DNA of 64,000 nucleotides from Ferrovum sp. (GCA_019456405.1 WJXM01000005.1:1-64000); one strand, 5' to 3'. Shown: positions 35,935-48,800, numbered from the stretch's first letter. Notes: generated from the letters alone by a model not told the origin. Numbers and translations are program-made.

Positions 35935-37395
35935 CTAGTGTACCCCATCCTGCTGGGTTTGTTGAACAGGGGGTTCGCTCCCATCCCATCCTCCTCCGAG
36001 GGCTGCTATGAGTTGGGCGGCCGCCACGAAGGCTCGCCCGCGCAAGGTGACTTCGTTGACCTGTCCGGTCAGTAAGGCAGTTTGAGCGATGATGACATTG
36101 AGATAATCCACGGTTCCCGAGCGGTATTGCTGGTCCGTCAGAACGACCGTGCGCGCAGCGGCCTTGACCGCGCGTTGTTGCACCGTGATTTCCCGCGTCA
36201 GGATTTCTTCTGTCGCCAGATTATCCTCGACATTCTGGAAAGCGTTCAGGACGACCTGGCGATAATTGGCTACGGCCTGATCAAAGCCGGCACGGGCCTG
36301 GTCCAGGTTGGCCAGGCGCAAACCGGCATCGTACAAGGGTTGAAGGAGTTGGGGGCCGATAGACCAATTTTGGTTGGGCAGGGCGAAGAGATTACTGTAG
36401 GCGCTGTTCTGATACCCATAGTTTCCCGTCAAGGCCAGATTGGGATAAAAAGCCGCCTGAGCCACTCCTATATTGGCAGAGGCAGAGGCAGCCTGACGTT
36501 CGGCCACGGCAATGTCTGGACGCCGCTCCAGCAAAACTGACGGTATGGTCAAGGGAGGCTTTGGATAGCCGTCACCGAGGGGGAGCGAAGGAAGTCTGAA
36601 ATCCGAAGGCACTTTTCCCATTAGAACGGCAATGGCGTGTTCCATCTGACTGCGCTGAACCTCCACGTCGATGAGTTGAGCCTTGGCCGTTTCCAACTGG
36701 TTCTCGGCGAGAAGGATGTCCGTATCCGCAGCCACCCCGGATTTTTTACGGTTGACGGTCAGATCCAGAGATTTTTGGTAGGCCTTGACCGTCTCCGTCA
36801 AGAGAGCCGATTCGGCATCATCGGTGCGCAGTTGATAATAGTCCACTGCCAATTCGCTTTGCAAACTCAGCAGCGTGGCAGCCACCTGATTGGCATCGGC
36901 TTGCGCCGAAGCCTGGTTGGCTTCGATGCTTCGCCGCACCGATCCCCATAAATCCGGCACCCAGTTGGCTTGCAGGGCGGCCATGTCATTGTTGTAAATC
37001 AGGCCATTGGCTAGGACCACGCCATTGGCCGAAGCCCGACTACGGGATTCGGCCGCAAACAGATTGAGCGTGGGAAACAACCCAGCCTGGGTACTGCGCA
37101 CCAAAGCCTGAGATTGACGCCAAGCCGCTTCTTGCTGAGCCACCGTCTGATTGGCCTGAGCCACCTGAACTTCCAATTGCTCCAGCGTGGGGTCCTGAAA
37201 CAGGGTCCACCAACGGGCGGGAATGGGAGTCCCGTGCGCAGATGCGACTTTCCAGCCCTCAGGCACCCGAAAACTGTTGGCCGTGGGTGAAGTGGGTTTG
37301 ACGTAATCGGGTCCCACCTCACACCCCGACAGAGTCAGAACCAGAAGGGAAATCAAAGAAGGCAGAGGCCAGGACCATCGATAGGAATTCTTCAT
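35935..37395 (-). CDS. RND efflux outer-membrane lipoprotein (NodT family)
   Basis: A 486-aa TolC-like outer-membrane factor. It has a lipoprotein signal (lipobox LSGC, Cys25), the EVGPDYVKP start of mature NodT/OprM proteins, and the two repeated outer-membrane-efflux domains rich in coiled coil, with RPDIAVAERQ conserved. It forms the exit duct for the adjacent pumps. Its start overlaps the RND gene by 4 bp. Confidence 0.93.
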   Translation of the reverse strand: MKNSYRWSWPLPSLISLLVLTLSGCEVGPDYVKPTSPTANSFRVPEGWKVASAHGTPIPARWWTLFQDPTLEQLEVQVAQANQTVAQQEAAWRQSQALVRSTQAGLFPTLNLFAAESRSRASANGVVLANGLIYNNDMAALQANWVPDLWGSVRRSIEANQASAQADANQVAATLLSLQSELAVDYYQLRTDDAESALLTETVKAYQKSLDLTVNRKKSGVAADTDILLAENQLETAKAQLIDVEVQRSQMEHAIAVLMGKVPSDFRLPSLPLGDGYPKPPLTIPSVLLERRPDIAVAERQAASASANIGVAQAAFYPNLALTGNYGYQNSAYSNLFALPNQNWSIGPQLLQPLYDAGLRLANLDQARAGFDQAVANYRQVVLNAFQNVEDNLATEEILTREITVQQRAVKAAARTVVLTDQQYRSGTVDYLNVIIAQTALLTGQVNEVTLRGRAFVAAAQLIAALGGGWDGSEPPVQQTQQDGVH

Positions 37396-40300
37396 ACATC
37401 ACCCGTGGCGGAATGGATCGGGACGATGCGCTTCCAGGCAAAGCGCTTTCCCCAGCGCTGACGAAAATGATCCAGATACAGGTAGACCACGGGGGTGGTA
37501 TACAGGGTCAATAATTGACTCAATGCCAGTCCGCCCAGAATGGCAATGCCTAGGGGTCGGCGTAATTCTCCGCCACTTCCCCAGTCCAAAGCAAGGGGCA
37601 GAGAGCCGAACATGGCGGCCAGGGTGGTCATCAAAATGGGACGAAAACGTTTGACGCAGGCTTTCAGGATGGCTTCTTCTGGAGACAGTCCTTCACCCCG
37701 TTCGGCCTGCAGGGCAAAATCGATCATCAGGATGGCATTTTTCTTGACGATTCCGATCAGCAGGATGATCCCGATCAGGGTCATCAGATTGAACTCCTGC
37801 CGCGTGATCAGCAAAGCCACGACCACTCCGACCCCCGCAGAGGGGAGGGTGGAAAGGATGGTCAGGGGGTGAATCAAGCTTTCGTAGAGAATCCCCAACA
37901 CGATATAGACCACCACCAATGCACCCAGGATCAGAAGGGGTTCACTGGATAGGGAGTCCTTGAAGACTTTGGCGGTCCCTTCAAAAGTGCCCTGAATGGA
38001 AGGCGGAACGCCCAGTTGTTTGAAAGTACGATGGATGGCATCCGTGGCTTGCCCCAGGGAGACTCCGGGAGGAAGATTGAAGGTGATGGTGGTAGCAGGA
38101 AACTGTCCTTGATGATTGACGGTCAGGGAAACGTTGCCCGGCCGAATCTTGACGACAGCAGCCAGAGGCACCATCTCGCCCTGAGAGCCATAGATATAGG
38201 TTTGTTCGAGCATGGAAGGGGATTGCCAATAAGGCGGGGCTGCTTCCATCACTACACGATATTGGTTGAGCGGGTTGAAGATGGTCGAGATGATGCGCTG
38301 CCCATACAGATCGTTGAGGACCTGATCCAGTGCGCGTGGATCCACGCCCAGACGAGAAGCGGTATCCCGATCGATTTCAAGCCAGGATTCCAGTCCCAAC
38401 TCTTGCTGGTCACTATTGACATCGGCCAATTCGGGTAATTTGGCCAATGCGGTGCGGATGCGTCGTGACCATGTCCGCAATTCCTCCAAATGATTACCCT
38501 GAAGAGTGTACTGATACTGGGCATTGGTTACGCGTCCACCAAAGCGCAGGTCCTGGATGGGCTGAAAGTAGAGGCTGGCTCCGGCCACCGCTTTCAACCG
38601 GGTGCGCAGACGGGCAATGACTTCATCCGAGGTGGCATGACGTTCACCTTCCGGTTTCAGAACCACGAAAACATTACCAGCATTGCGCGCTTCGCCTCCA
38701 GTAAAACCGATGACATCCTGGGCATCCGGATCACTTTTGCAGATCTGGATGAAGCGGGTCATTTTGTCGCGCATGGACTGAAAGGAAATGTTCTGATCTG
38801 CCTGAACCCGACCGATCAGGCGCCCTGTATCCTGTTGGGGCATGAACCCCTTGGGAACGATGGAAAAGAGATAAAAATTCAGACCAATGGTCAGGAACAA
38901 CAATAACAAAACCAGACGTTTATGATGAAGTGCGGTATCCAGAGTACGTTGATACTTTTTTTCCAGGCGTTGAAATAACCGAGCACCCCACTGTAATCGA
39001 CGTTTCCAGGCGGAGGAAGGAGCCCGATCCTGCGGATCCACGCGGCGTAACCAGCGTCCGCACAGCATGGGTGTGGTGGTAAGCGATACCACCAGGGAAA
39101 CCAGTACGGCCGTGGACAGGACAACGGCGAATTCGCGAAACATACGCCCCACCAGGCCGCCCATTAGGAGCAAGGGGATGAATACGGCCACCAGGGAAAT
39201 ACTCATGGACACCACGGTAAAGGCCACTTCCTGCGCACCGATCAGAGCCGCTTGCAGAGGAGGAAGTCCGCGTTCGATATGGCGGGTGATATTCTCCAGC
39301 ATGACAATGGCGTCATCCACCACGAAACCTGTGGCGACCGTCAGGGCCATGAGAGAAAGATTATCGAGGCTGTAGTGCCCGAGATAGAGGATACCAAAGG
39401 TTCCTACCAGGGAAACCGGAATGGCGATACTGGGTATGAGCGCTGCACGCACCTCCCCCAGAAACAGGAATACCACCAGAATCACCAGTACCGTGGCAAT
39501 GACCAGGGAACGTTCTACGTCATGTAACGAGGCGCGAATGGATGGGGTTCGATCCATGACTACCTTGAGGTCGATGGAAGTTGGAATGGAGGCTTGCAGA
39601 CGTGGCAGGATGGCACGAATACGATCCACCGTTTCGATGATGTTGGCACTGGGTTGACGACTGACGATGAGCAGAATGGCCCGTTGCCCGTTGTCCAGCC
39701 CCAAAGTACGCAGGTCCTGAACGCTATCCTCCACTTCGGCAATATCCTGTAAACGGATGGGGTTTCCATTGCGGTAGGCCAGGACGAGAGGGCGATAATC
39801 TTTGGCTGTCTTTGCCTGATCGTTGTCATCAACTTGCCAACGATTCTCGGAGTTTTCCAGCAACCCTTTGGGAATATTTACATTATTGTTTGAAATCGAG
39901 GTTCTGATATTCTCCACGGAGAGGCCGTAACTTTGGAGGGAGGGCGCATTCAGTTCTACTCGTACCGCCGGCAAAGAGCCACCACCCACCAGGACCTGAC
40001 CGACTCCTTCGACTTGAGACAAACGTTGGGCGACGATGGTAGAGGCCGCATCATAGATCTCTCCGGGGGCCTTGGTAGGCGACGTCATGGTCATGACCAG
40101 GATCGGGGCATCCGCCGGATTGATCTTGCGATAAACCGGATTGAAGGGGAGGGCAGGGGGTAACAGGCTGCGCGCTGCATCCAGGGCTGCCATGACATCG
40201 CGTGCTGCCCCATTGATGTCCCGGTCGAGGTCGAAGAGCAAACTGATGGAGGCCATGCCGGTGGCACTCGAGGATGTCATTTCCGTCAACCCGGCGATTC

Positions 40301-40517
40301 TTCCTACCGTTCGTTCCAGGGGGGTGACCATGATGGCTGCCATGGTTTCCGGACTGGCACCGGGTAGCGCCACCTGAACGTTGATGGCCGGGAAATCAAT
40401 TTGCGGCAAAGGGGCAATGGGCATGAGGGTAAAGCCCACCCATCCCGCCAGAGTGATGGCTGCCGTCAACAAGGTCGTCGCAATGGGACGGGCAATGAAC
40501 AATCCGGTCAGGTTCAT
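37392..40517 (-). CDS. RND efflux permease (MdtC-like)
   Basis: A 1041-aa inner-membrane resistance-nodulation-division pump with 12 membrane helices and two large periplasmic loops. The conserved TM4 segment [11 protein letters not shown] with paired acids and the GGLVGRMF region are intact. It is the second RND subunit of a tandem pair, as in MdtBC, where two different permeases form a heterotrimer. It overlaps both neighbours by 4 bp. Confidence 0.93.
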   Translation of the reverse strand: MNLTGLFIARPIATTLLTAAITLAGWVGFTLMPIAPLPQIDFPAINVQVALPGASPETMAAIMVTPLERTVGRIAGLTEMTSSSATGMASISLLFDLDRDINGAARDVMAALDAARSLLPPALPFNPVYRKINPADAPILVMTMTSPTKAPGEIYDAASTIVAQRLSQVEGVGQVLVGGGSLPAVRVELNAPSLQSYGLSVENIRTSISNNNVNIPKGLLENSENRWQVDDNDQAKTAKDYRPLVLAYRNGNPIRLQDIAEVEDSVQDLRTLGLDNGQRAILLIVSRQPSANIIETVDRIRAILPRLQASIPTSIDLKVVMDRTPSIRASLHDVERSLVIATVLVILVVFLFLGEVRAALIPSIAIPVSLVGTFGILYLGHYSLDNLSLMALTVATGFVVDDAIVMLENITRHIERGLPPLQAALIGAQEVAFTVVSMSISLVAVFIPLLLMGGLVGRMFREFAVVLSTAVLVSLVVSLTTTPMLCGRWLRRVDPQDRAPSSAWKRRLQWGARLFQRLEKKYQRTLDTALHHKRLVLLLLFLTIGLNFYLFSIVPKGFMPQQDTGRLIGRVQADQNISFQSMRDKMTRFIQICKSDPDAQDVIGFTGGEARNAGNVFVVLKPEGERHATSDEVIARLRTRLKAVAGASLYFQPIQDLRFGGRVTNAQYQYTLQGNHLEELRTWSRRIRTALAKLPELADVNSDQQELGLESWLEIDRDTASRLGVDPRALDQVLNDLYGQRIISTIFNPLNQYRVVMEAAPPYWQSPSMLEQTYIYGSQGEMVPLAAVVKIRPGNVSLTVNHQGQFPATTITFNLPPGVSLGQATDAIHRTFKQLGVPPSIQGTFEGTAKVFKDSLSSEPLLILGALVVVYIVLGILYESLIHPLTILSTLPSAGVGVVVALLITRQEFNLMTLIGIILLIGIVKKNAILMIDFALQAERGEGLSPEEAILKACVKRFRPILMTTLAAMFGSLPLALDWGSGGELRRPLGIAILGGLALSQLLTLYTTPVVYLYLDHFRQRWGKRFAWKRIVPIHSATGDV

Positions 40518-43500
40518 GCCTGCCAGCCCGTAAGCGTGCGCAAACGCTCCACCAGTCGTTCCATGGTCAGGTAGATCACCGGGGTGGTAAAGAGAGTCAG
40601 TAACTGACTGACCAAAAGTCCTCCCACCAGTGTCAGGCCCAAGGGTTGTCGCAACTCGGCTCCGATCCCGGTGCCAAATAGAAAGGGGAAAGCCGCAAAG
40701 AATGCCGCCAAGGTGGTCATTAGAATGGGACGGAAACGCAACAGACAGGCTTCCCGGATGGCCTGCTCCGGGGATAACCCCTGGTGCCGTTGGGCTTCCA
40801 GGGCAAAGTCGATCATCATGATGGCATTTTTCTTGACGATACCGATCAAGAGCACGATGCCGATTACCCCCAGAATGTCGAGGTCATGACCCGTCAGAAA
40901 CAGGGCCAACAATGCACCCACGGCGGCTGAAGGAAGGGTGGACAGGATGGTGATGGGGTGTATGTAACTTTCATAGAGGACCCCCAAAACGATATACATG
41001 GTCACCACAGCCGCCAGCAGGAGCAGGAGCGTGGACGAAAGCGACTTCTGGTAGGCACGGGCTGCGCCCTGAAATTGGAGTTCCACACTCTGAGGCAAGT
41101 TCAATTCGTTGACTGCTTGGTCGATGGCTGCCACTGCCTGCCCCAGTGATTGATGAGCGGCTAGGTTGAAGGAGAGGGTGGCTGCAGGGAATTGTCCCAG
41201 ATGATGGATCGATAAAGGACCGGTCGTTTCCCGGATATGGGCCAGTTGATCCAGGGGAACCTGTGCCCCTTTGGCACCAGGAACATAGAACAGGTGTAAC
41301 TGATCGGGGGCCTGACTGAATTGTGGTCCGCTTTCCAGGATTACGCGGTATTGGTTGGATTGAGTAAAAATGGTCGACACGATTCGTTGGGAAAACGCAT
41401 CGTAGAGCAGGTCATCCAGGGCGGCAACGGAGACTCCCAGGCGCAAGGCGTTGTCCCGGTCGATGTCCAGAAAGACCCGCTTTCCTTGATCTTGCTGATC
41501 GCTGGCGACATCGCGCAACGATGGAATGTGACGCATTTTTTCAAGGAGGAGAGGAACCCAACGCTGGATCTCGGCCATCTTGGGACTTTCCAGCGTCAAT
41601 TGATATTGGGTTCGACTCAGGGTGTCTTCCAGTGTCATGTCCTGAACGGGCTGGAAATACACTTCCAGAGCGCTGTGGCTTTGGACCATGGTTTCGTGCA
41701 GGCGGCGCATGATCGCCCGGATGGACTTTTCGTCCCCGCGCTGGGCAAAGGGTTTGAGGTTGATCATCAGACGGCCCGAATTGATCGTGGTGTTCGATCC
41801 ATCCACTCCGATGAAGGAGGATAGACTTTCCACCGCAGGATCCTTCAGAATCTTTTGTGCCAATGAAAACTGTTCCCGACGCATGGCGCCAAAGGAAATG
41901 GTTTGAGGCCCCTGAGTAATGGCTTGCAGGATACCCGTATCCTGAATTGGAAAAAATCCTTTGGGAAGATAAAGGTAGAGCACGGCAGTGAGAATCAGGG
42001 TGAGTAGGGCCGTGAACAATACCCCTCCCTGATGGCGCAAGGCAATGTCCAGCCAGCGCGCATAGGACTGGATCAGGCGGTCAAGAAATTGTTTCCAATG
42101 AAGACGCCAGCCCGTTTCTGGCGCTTCCTTGCCCCCGAGCATATGGGCACAGAGCATGGGCGTGAGCGTCAGGGAAACAAACGCCGAAATCAGGATGGTG
42201 ACGGCCAGTGTGATGGCAAACTCCCGGAACAGGCGCCCGATGACATCCGACATGAACAGCAAGGGGATGAGTACGGCGATCAGAGAGAAGGTCAGGGAAA
42301 GGATGGTAAAACCGATCTGACGAGATCCGGTAAAGGCAGCCGTGCGGGCATCTTCGCCCATCTCGCGATGGCGGGCGATATTTTCAATCATGACGATGGC
42401 ATCGTCCACGACAAACCCAGTGGCAATGGTCAGGGCCATCAACGTGAGATTATTGATACTGAAATTGGCCAGATACATGACACCTAGGGTGCCGATCAGA
42501 GAAACCGGCACGGCAAAAGCAGGAATCAGAGTAGCTGGCAAACTGCGTAGAAACAGAAAAATTACCATGACCACCAGGGCAATGGCCAACATCAATTCAA
42601 ATTGAATCTCATGGACAGAAGCGCGGATGGTGGTGGTACGGTCAGACAACAATTCCACTTTGACGCTTTCAGGCAAGGAATCCTGTAACCTGGGGAGAAG
42701 CGCCTTGATCCGGTCGGACACCTGGATGACATTTGCCCCGGGTTGGCGCTGAATATTGACGATGATGGCCGGTGTATCGTTTCTCCAGGCGGCCAGATGG
42801 ACATCTTCGGCATCATCCACGACTTCGGCCACATCTCCGATCCGGACCGGAGCGCCATTCAGATAGGTGATGACGATTTGACGATAGGACGCAGCGTCAT
42901 GCAATTGGTCATTGGCATCTACCGTCACTGAATGGTTGGGGCCATCGAAACTCCCCTTGGGGATGTCGACATTATTGTTGAGGATCGCGGTGCGCAAATC
43001 CTCGAATCCGAGACGGCGCAATGCCAAGGCAGTGGGGTTACCCCGAATCCTCACGGCTGGGCGCAATCCTCCCCCCATGCTGACCATGCCGACCCCCGAT
43101 ACTTGAGAGAGTTTACCCACCAGACGCGTCTCGACCCAATCCTGAAGATGCGGCAAAGTCATGTGCGGAGAGGTCACCGCCAGGGTCAAAATGGGTGCAT
43201 CGGCAGGATTGACCTTGTTATACAGGGGGGGCATGGGCAGGTCAGTAGGCAAAAAGGTACCGGCGGCATTGATCGCCTCCTGAACCTGCTGCTCCGCCAC
43301 ATCGATGGACTGGGACAAGGAAAACTGAAGGGTGATGACGGAAGCACCGCCTGAACTGGTGGAAGCCATCTGGGTCAAGCCCGCCATTTGTCCGAATTGA
43401 CGCTCCAGGGGGGCAGTCACCGTTCCGGCCATCACTTCGGGTCCTGCCCCAGGATAGAGCGTCGTGACCTCGATAGTAGGGTAATCCACTTCTGGTAAGG

Positions 43501-43606
43501 CAGATAAAGGCAGTTGACGCCAGGCAATCAATCCCAACAGCAGGATCGCCACCATCACAAGGGAAGTGGCGATCGGACGATCGATGAAAGGGCTGGAAAA
43601 ATTCAC
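40514..43606 (-). CDS. RND efflux permease (MdtB-like)
   Basis: A 1030-aa RND pump, first of the tandem pair. It keeps [14 protein letters not shown] in TM4, the [14 protein letters not shown] porter-domain motif shared by MdtB/MdtC-type pumps, and 12 predicted membrane helices. Substrates (detergents, bile salts, novobiocin or zinc-linked stress in E. coli MdtABC) are not predictable here. Start overlaps the adaptor stop by 4 bp. Confidence 0.93.
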   Translation of the reverse strand: MNFSSPFIDRPIATSLVMVAILLLGLIAWRQLPLSALPEVDYPTIEVTTLYPGAGPEVMAGTVTAPLERQFGQMAGLTQMASTSSGGASVITLQFSLSQSIDVAEQQVQEAINAAGTFLPTDLPMPPLYNKVNPADAPILTLAVTSPHMTLPHLQDWVETRLVGKLSQVSGVGMVSMGGGLRPAVRIRGNPTALALRRLGFEDLRTAILNNNVDIPKGSFDGPNHSVTVDANDQLHDAASYRQIVITYLNGAPVRIGDVAEVVDDAEDVHLAAWRNDTPAIIVNIQRQPGANVIQVSDRIKALLPRLQDSLPESVKVELLSDRTTTIRASVHEIQFELMLAIALVVMVIFLFLRSLPATLIPAFAVPVSLIGTLGVMYLANFSINNLTLMALTIATGFVVDDAIVMIENIARHREMGEDARTAAFTGSRQIGFTILSLTFSLIAVLIPLLFMSDVIGRLFREFAITLAVTILISAFVSLTLTPMLCAHMLGGKEAPETGWRLHWKQFLDRLIQSYARWLDIALRHQGGVLFTALLTLILTAVLYLYLPKGFFPIQDTGILQAITQGPQTISFGAMRREQFSLAQKILKDPAVESLSSFIGVDGSNTTINSGRLMINLKPFAQRGDEKSIRAIMRRLHETMVQSHSALEVYFQPVQDMTLEDTLSRTQYQLTLESPKMAEIQRWVPLLLEKMRHIPSLRDVASDQQDQGKRVFLDIDRDNALRLGVSVAALDDLLYDAFSQRIVSTIFTQSNQYRVILESGPQFSQAPDQLHLFYVPGAKGAQVPLDQLAHIRETTGPLSIHHLGQFPAATLSFNLAAHQSLGQAVAAIDQAVNELNLPQSVELQFQGAARAYQKSLSSTLLLLLAAVVTMYIVLGVLYESYIHPITILSTLPSAAVGALLALFLTGHDLDILGVIGIVLLIGIVKKNAIMMIDFALEAQRHQGLSPEQAIREACLLRFRPILMTTLAAFFAAFPFLFGTGIGAELRQPLGLTLVGGLLVSQLLTLFTTPVIYLTMERLVERLRTLTGWQA

Positions 43607-44799
43607 TGGGAAACAGCGGGAGTGGAAGAGGAACGTTGAGCGAGGGTGACCGTCATCCCTGAGCGCAAGTTATCGACCCCTTCGGTTACGACCCGTTCTC
43701 CCGGCAGAACCCCACTCAGTATGGCAATTTCATCTCCATTGGCCGGGCCCGGTTTGACCTTGCGAATGGACACCTTCATGTTTTTGTCCACCACGAACAC
43801 GAAGGGCCCTTGATCCCCCTGTTGTACCCCGGCCACTGGAATGACGGTGGCATGAGGCAGGACCGCCACGCGTACTCGGGCATTGACGAATTCGTTGGGA
43901 AAGAGTTCATCATGGCGATTGACGAACTGGGCACGCAATTTGACCATTCCCGTGGTGATGTCAACTTGATTGTCCAAGGTTTGTAATTCACCCGTGGCCA
44001 GTAAATGCTGGTTGGAACGGTCCCAGGCTTCCACCTTGAGGGGAGCCAGAGGACTGTTCATACCCTGCTGGATATCACCCAGGTAATCTTGAGGAAGGGG
44101 GAAAATCACGGTAATCGGGTCCAGTTGGGTCAACACCACCAGACCAATGTTGCCGGCAGCCAGGATCATGTTGCCCTGATCTACCAGTCGAATGCCGAGA
44201 CGACCATTCACAGGTGCGGTGATATGGCAATAAATCAATAGGAGTTTGGCGTTGTCCACTTGGGATTGATCCGAGGTGACCGTTCCCTCGTATTGACTCA
44301 CCAACGCTTGCTGTGTGACCAATTGCTGATCCGGGATGGCGCCGGTTTTGATCAGTTCCTGATATCGCTTGAGGTCGATCCGTGCATTGTCCAACAAGGC
44401 CTGATCGTGCACCAGTTGACCTTGGGCCTGAGCCAACTGGACTTGATAGGGGCGAGGATCGATTTCAACGATGGGATCCCCTCGATGAACCCTGTCTCCC
44501 TCCTTGAAATAGACCTTCATCAACTCGCCATCCACGCGACTTTTCAGAGTGACGGTATACACGGGCGTGACCGTGCCCAGTCCGGTCAGCCAGACCGGAA
44601 AGTCGGCCTGATGGGCAGTGGCCAGTGAAACGGGGGTGGGCGCAGACCCTTTGAGTGTTTTCGGGTCATGAGTGTCCTGGCGAAAGTGACGGAACAGGCC
44701 TGACACCAGGAAGAAAACGACGAGACCGATCAGCCAGAACCATTTCTTTCCTTTGGTGGATTCGGGAGGCAAAGGGGGGGGGGTAGCAACAGTGGCCAT
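43603..44799 (-). CDS. RND periplasmic adaptor (MdtA-like)
   Basis: A 398-aa membrane-fusion protein: short cytosolic start, one membrane helix (~20-36), biotinyl-lipoyl-like domain ([20 protein letters not shown]), helical hairpin (~110-175) and beta-barrel domains. It bridges the inner-membrane pumps and the outer-membrane factor. Codons 6-9 contain a run of ten C on the coding strand (44774-44783), so a single-base slip would stop translation of the first pump gene. It follows the MlaF-like gene by 80 bp. Confidence 0.92.
   Translation of the reverse strand: MATVATPPPLPPESTKGKKWFWLIGLVVFFLVSGLFRHFRQDTHDPKTLKGSAPTPVSLATAHQADFPVWLTGLGTVTPVYTVTLKSRVDGELMKVYFKEGDRVHRGDPIVEIDPRPYQVQLAQAQGQLVHDQALLDNARIDLKRYQELIKTGAIPDQQLVTQQALVSQYEGTVTSDQSQVDNAKLLLIYCHITAPVNGRLGIRLVDQGNMILAAGNIGLVVLTQLDPITVIFPLPQDYLGDIQQGMNSPLAPLKVEAWDRSNQHLLATGELQTLDNQVDITTGMVKLRAQFVNRHDELFPNEFVNARVRVAVLPHATVIPVAGVQQGDQGPFVFVVDKNMKVSIRKVKPGPANGDEIAILSGVLPGERVVTEGVDNLRSGMTVTLAQRSSSTPAVSQ
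44774..44783 (-). repeat. Poly-C(10) tract at the adaptor N-terminus
   Basis: Ten consecutive C on the coding strand encode part of TPPP, 16 bases into the gene. Confidence 0.9.
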
Positions 44800-44879
44800 C
44801 GTGATCGGAATCTCAGGTGTAACGTAATGAAGCGTGACGAAAAGGAAGACGCAAGGTCACTTGATGACAAGAAGAAAAA

Positions 44880-45686
44880 TCAAGACGATGACGGTCGAAA
44901 ATCCTGTTCCAACGGAGGAGCGGGCCATTGAAAAGGCACGGGACCATCGGCCTCGGCATGGATGAACTGGTAAGCATAAGCATCTTGAGTATTCTGACTG
45001 AGTGAAGAAGGCGTGCCCTGACTGACAACAACACCCTCAGAAAGTAAAAACATGTCATCCACTACCTTCAGAGACTCGCTGACGTCATAAGTGACTACGA
45101 TCGATGTGATTCCAGTGCTGTCATTTAGTTCCCGAATCAGGCGGGCCACGGCATTGAGGGAAATGGGATCCAAACCCGCAAAGGGTTCGTCATAGACGGC
45201 CAGTGTGGGGTCCAGAGCAACGGCACGAGCCAGACAAACCCGTCGGACCATTCCCCCCGAGAGTTCGGACGGCATGAGATCACGGGCGCCGCGCAAGCCC
45301 ACGGCTTGTAGTTTCATGAGGACCAGATCGCGAATCTGGCGGGCTGCAAGCCGAGTATGTTCACGCAGGGGGAACGCCACATTTTCAAAGACGGACAGAT
45401 CGCTGAATAATCCCCCCATCTGGAACATCATGCCCAACTCGCGGCGCATGGCATAGAGTTCCCGGTCAGACATCTCGTGCACCACCCGGCCACGATAGCG
45501 TACTGCCCCCCGTTGTGGACGCAGTTGTCCGCCCACGAGGCGCAGAAGCGTGGACTTGCCTGAACCGCTGGTACCCAGAACGGCAGAAATTTTCCCCTCT
45601 TGAAGGGAGAGGTTGATTCCTTTCAGGAGCGGCTGTGCACCATAACTGAAGTGCAGGTCTTCGATTTCAATCAAAGGATGGGGCAT
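44880..45686 (-). CDS. Orphan MlaF-like ABC ATPase
   Basis: A 268-aa ATPase of the MlaF/Ttg2A lipid-transport family: Walker A GTSGSGKST (38-46), signature ELSGGMVRRVCLARA, Walker B LAVYDEPFAGLDPIS. The MlaE permease and MlaD partner are not adjacent; instead the efflux operon follows after 80 bp. The H-loop position reads VVTYDVSESL, with Tyr200 where a switch His is expected. The C-terminal ~35 residues (PFQWPAPPLEQDFRPSSS) are a variable tail. It may power phospholipid transport with permeases elsewhere, or act in efflux; both are inference. Confidence 0.8.
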   Translation of the reverse strand: MPHPLIEIEDLHFSYGAQPLLKGINLSLQEGKISAVLGTSGSGKSTLLRLVGGQLRPQRGAVRYRGRVVHEMSDRELYAMRRELGMMFQMGGLFSDLSVFENVAFPLREHTRLAARQIRDLVLMKLQAVGLRGARDLMPSELSGGMVRRVCLARAVALDPTLAVYDEPFAGLDPISLNAVARLIRELNDSTGITSIVVTYDVSESLKVVDDMFLLSEGVVVSQGTPSSLSQNTQDAYAYQFIHAEADGPVPFQWPAPPLEQDFRPSSS

Positions 45687-45842
45687 GAGCGCATCACTCC
45701 AAAAAACTCCACCATGCTACCCTCCGTCCTGCCTTATCGCAACCTCCTTGGAGGATAGTTGGCACCAGATTGAATTTCATCATAGAATTGCAAGGATGGA
45801 TTACAGGATCATGACACGCTGGCCTCCTTCAGGACTTCTCAC

Positions 45843-48800
45843 TTGACTTCTACTTCCTCTGTCGTCCCTCTTCCGGACACCCGGATTCTGGAAGTTCCGG
45901 ATCCAGCGCGCGGTTTGTTGCGGCTGGTTTCCCTGTCCTTCCTTTCTCTGACCAGAAATCAGGTTCATGCCCTCTGGGAGGTGTTTTGCCAGCGCAGCGA
46001 CTTTCCAGCCTCTGATGCAACCCCCCTGATTGAACATCTTCTCGAAAAAAACGAACTGATCCTGTCTCAGGGCCGCTTATCCTGTTGTCCTGCCCTGAGC
46101 GAAGTCATTCTCCGGGCATCGGAAGATGAGGCCCAGATTCAACTAGCGCTGGATACGGTGCGTCAGGTCTTCAAGATTGCCGATTATCGATTTGGTTATT
46201 TTGTGCGTCAATTCAACGAGGGCGTGCGAGATTTGCGCCTTGCGCTGTACGCCCGCCGTTTCGAGGATTTTTCCAAGTTGGCGCAGACGCTGCAAAGTTA
46301 TTTTGCTTCCGAGTGGCGTTTGCGCAACCCTTATCTGACCCTGTTTGACGATCCCTTTTCAGCCCGGCAATTCGACTCCCTGCCGCACGAAATTGCCCTC
46401 ACCATCGCCGCCACCATTCTGGCACTGCGAACCAGTCGTCTGGAACCCTGCAAAGGGCCACTTTCCTGGTTACGGGAACAAGCGCGTCTCGCTCCTGAAG
46501 AGCAACGACAGTGGTTTTCCAGTGTTCTGTGCGAGCCTATGATTCTACGCGGACACCTGGAAGAATCGCTGGCCCTGGTGCAAGGACGTTCCTTTCCCCT
46601 GGCGCGTTGTGTAGAAGCGCTGATCATGGTGTTGCAGGGACAAGCGGAACGAGCCATTCCCTGGTTCGAGGAAGTACTGAAGGATTGCCGGAAACCCCAG
46701 GATCTGCGCAAAAGCGGCATGAGTGGGCTGGGAGGAATTGCCTACGTCGTCTCTCTGATTGCCAGTAATGATCCAAAGGCATTGGAACGGGCCTCCCAGC
46801 ATATTGCCTCGGTAATCCGCAATGGAGCGGGAATGAGTTCCATCTATGCCTGTCTGGGACAGGTGGCCCATGCGGCTCAGTCCGTTCAGTCAAGCCCTGC
46901 AGAGGGCAAAACGGAAATTGGTGACAAGGAGTCACTGGCACAATTGTTTCGAGCCCTGGCCTGTTGGTGGGTGGATGGCGACGGCGAACGTATCGACACC
47001 ACGCGCTTGATCGAGTTGGCGCGGCGCGCGGAATCCCACGGATATCGCTGGATTGCGGCAGAGGCCTGGGAACTATTGGAGCGTATGCAAGCCGGAAGTC
47101 CTGTGCACCATGCCACCCATCTGCATCAGGAAATGGGATCCCTTACCCTGGTTCCCGCCATTCGTCGTCAACCCCTGTGGGAACGGGCGCTGGGTGCACT
47201 GGAGAGACTTGGAGAGGAGTTGGGTGAAACGCTGACGCCCGTCCGGCAACAGCGTTTTTATTGGGCACTCAGTCGCCATTCCGACGGTGATACCTTTCTC
47301 CTCGAGGCACGTGAACAGAAGCGTCAGATTCATGGGGCGTGGGGTGCCAGCAAAGCGATTACCTTTCAGCGTCTGATCAATGTGACGCAAGAACTGGAAG
47401 GTATCACGGACCAGGACAAAACCGTGATTGCTTACCTGAGAAATACCCTGGTAAACCAGAAGCCCCAAGACAAACGTTTCGTTGCCCCTCAGGCACTGCG
47501 TCTGCTGATAGGGCATCCGCTGGTATTTTGGACACATGACGCCCGGCGCCCTATTGAACTCGTGGCAGGACGTTTCGTTCTGACCAGTGGGCGTGACCGC
47601 CATCACTGGTACTTACAACTGGAACCGCAGATTCCAGTGGGGGAGGATTTGTGGATCGAACAGGAGTCTTCCCACCGTCTGCGTCTTTATGGGCTGACCG
47701 AGGAGGAAATCCACCTGCGCGACATTTTAGGAGCGTTGGGGCAGCAGATTCCCCTCCCTCAGGAGGAGCGAGTTGTCTCTTTGCTCAGGACCCTGAGTGG
47801 CCGCTTTCTGGTGCAAGGCGATCCTCCTGCACCCGCCAATCTATTTCTGGTAGATGCTTCAGTCTCCTTCTACGCTTTGCTCTCTCCTCACCCTCAAGGA
47901 ATTCATCTGGCCCTGGTGGTCTACCCTCTGGGAGAATCCCGGGAATCCTTCATTCCTGGAGCGGGGCATGCTATTTGTCTAGATGGAGAGAGCGACACCA
48001 CGCTGAAAGGCGTGAAGCGCATGCTGGATGGAGAGCGTTGTCGCGCACAGGAGATCTTCGACGCCTGTCTTCCCTGGCTGGTTCCGGACGACCTTCCCTT
48101 CACCGGGATCAGTCGTCATCCCGCAGCCGCTTGTGAAATCCTGACTCTGCTCAAGACCATGGGTGAATCCACCGTGCATCTGCGCTGGCCAGCAGGAGAA
48201 AGTTTACGGATCCGTGGAGAAGCGCACCTCCCTCAAATGGCTCTTCAGATCCATTCCCAAGGAGACTGGCTCAAAATTTCCGGGGGAGTGCGTGTCGATG
48301 CCCATACCGTACTGGAACTCAAAACCCTCATGGCAGCGGCCAAACATTCGGACTGTCGTTTCGTGGCCTTGTCGGAGGGGCAATTCATTGCCCTGAGTGA
48401 AGGCTTGCTGGATCGAATTCGTGGACTGGCCAGTCTAGCCCAGGAAGAAGATGCCGGAGAACTTCAGATTCATGCTCTTGCTGCGCCGCATCTGTCTGAA
48501 CTGATCGAGCAAGAAAGTTCCACAATCACCGATCAGCGTTGGATCGAATTATTGACGCGGCATGAATCCCTGAGCCAATGGGAACCCCAGATCCCTTCCA
48601 CGCTTCAAGCGGAATTGCGCGATTATCAACGGGCAGGGTTTGCCTGGATGGTGCGTCATGCCGAAGCCGGGGCAGGGGCCTGCCTGGCGGATGACATGGG
48701 CCTGGGCAAAACGCTTCAAACGCTGGCCCTGCTCCTTTACCGAGCCCCCTTGGGGGCGGCTCTGGTGGTTGCGCCCACGTCAGTCTGCGGGAACTGGGTA

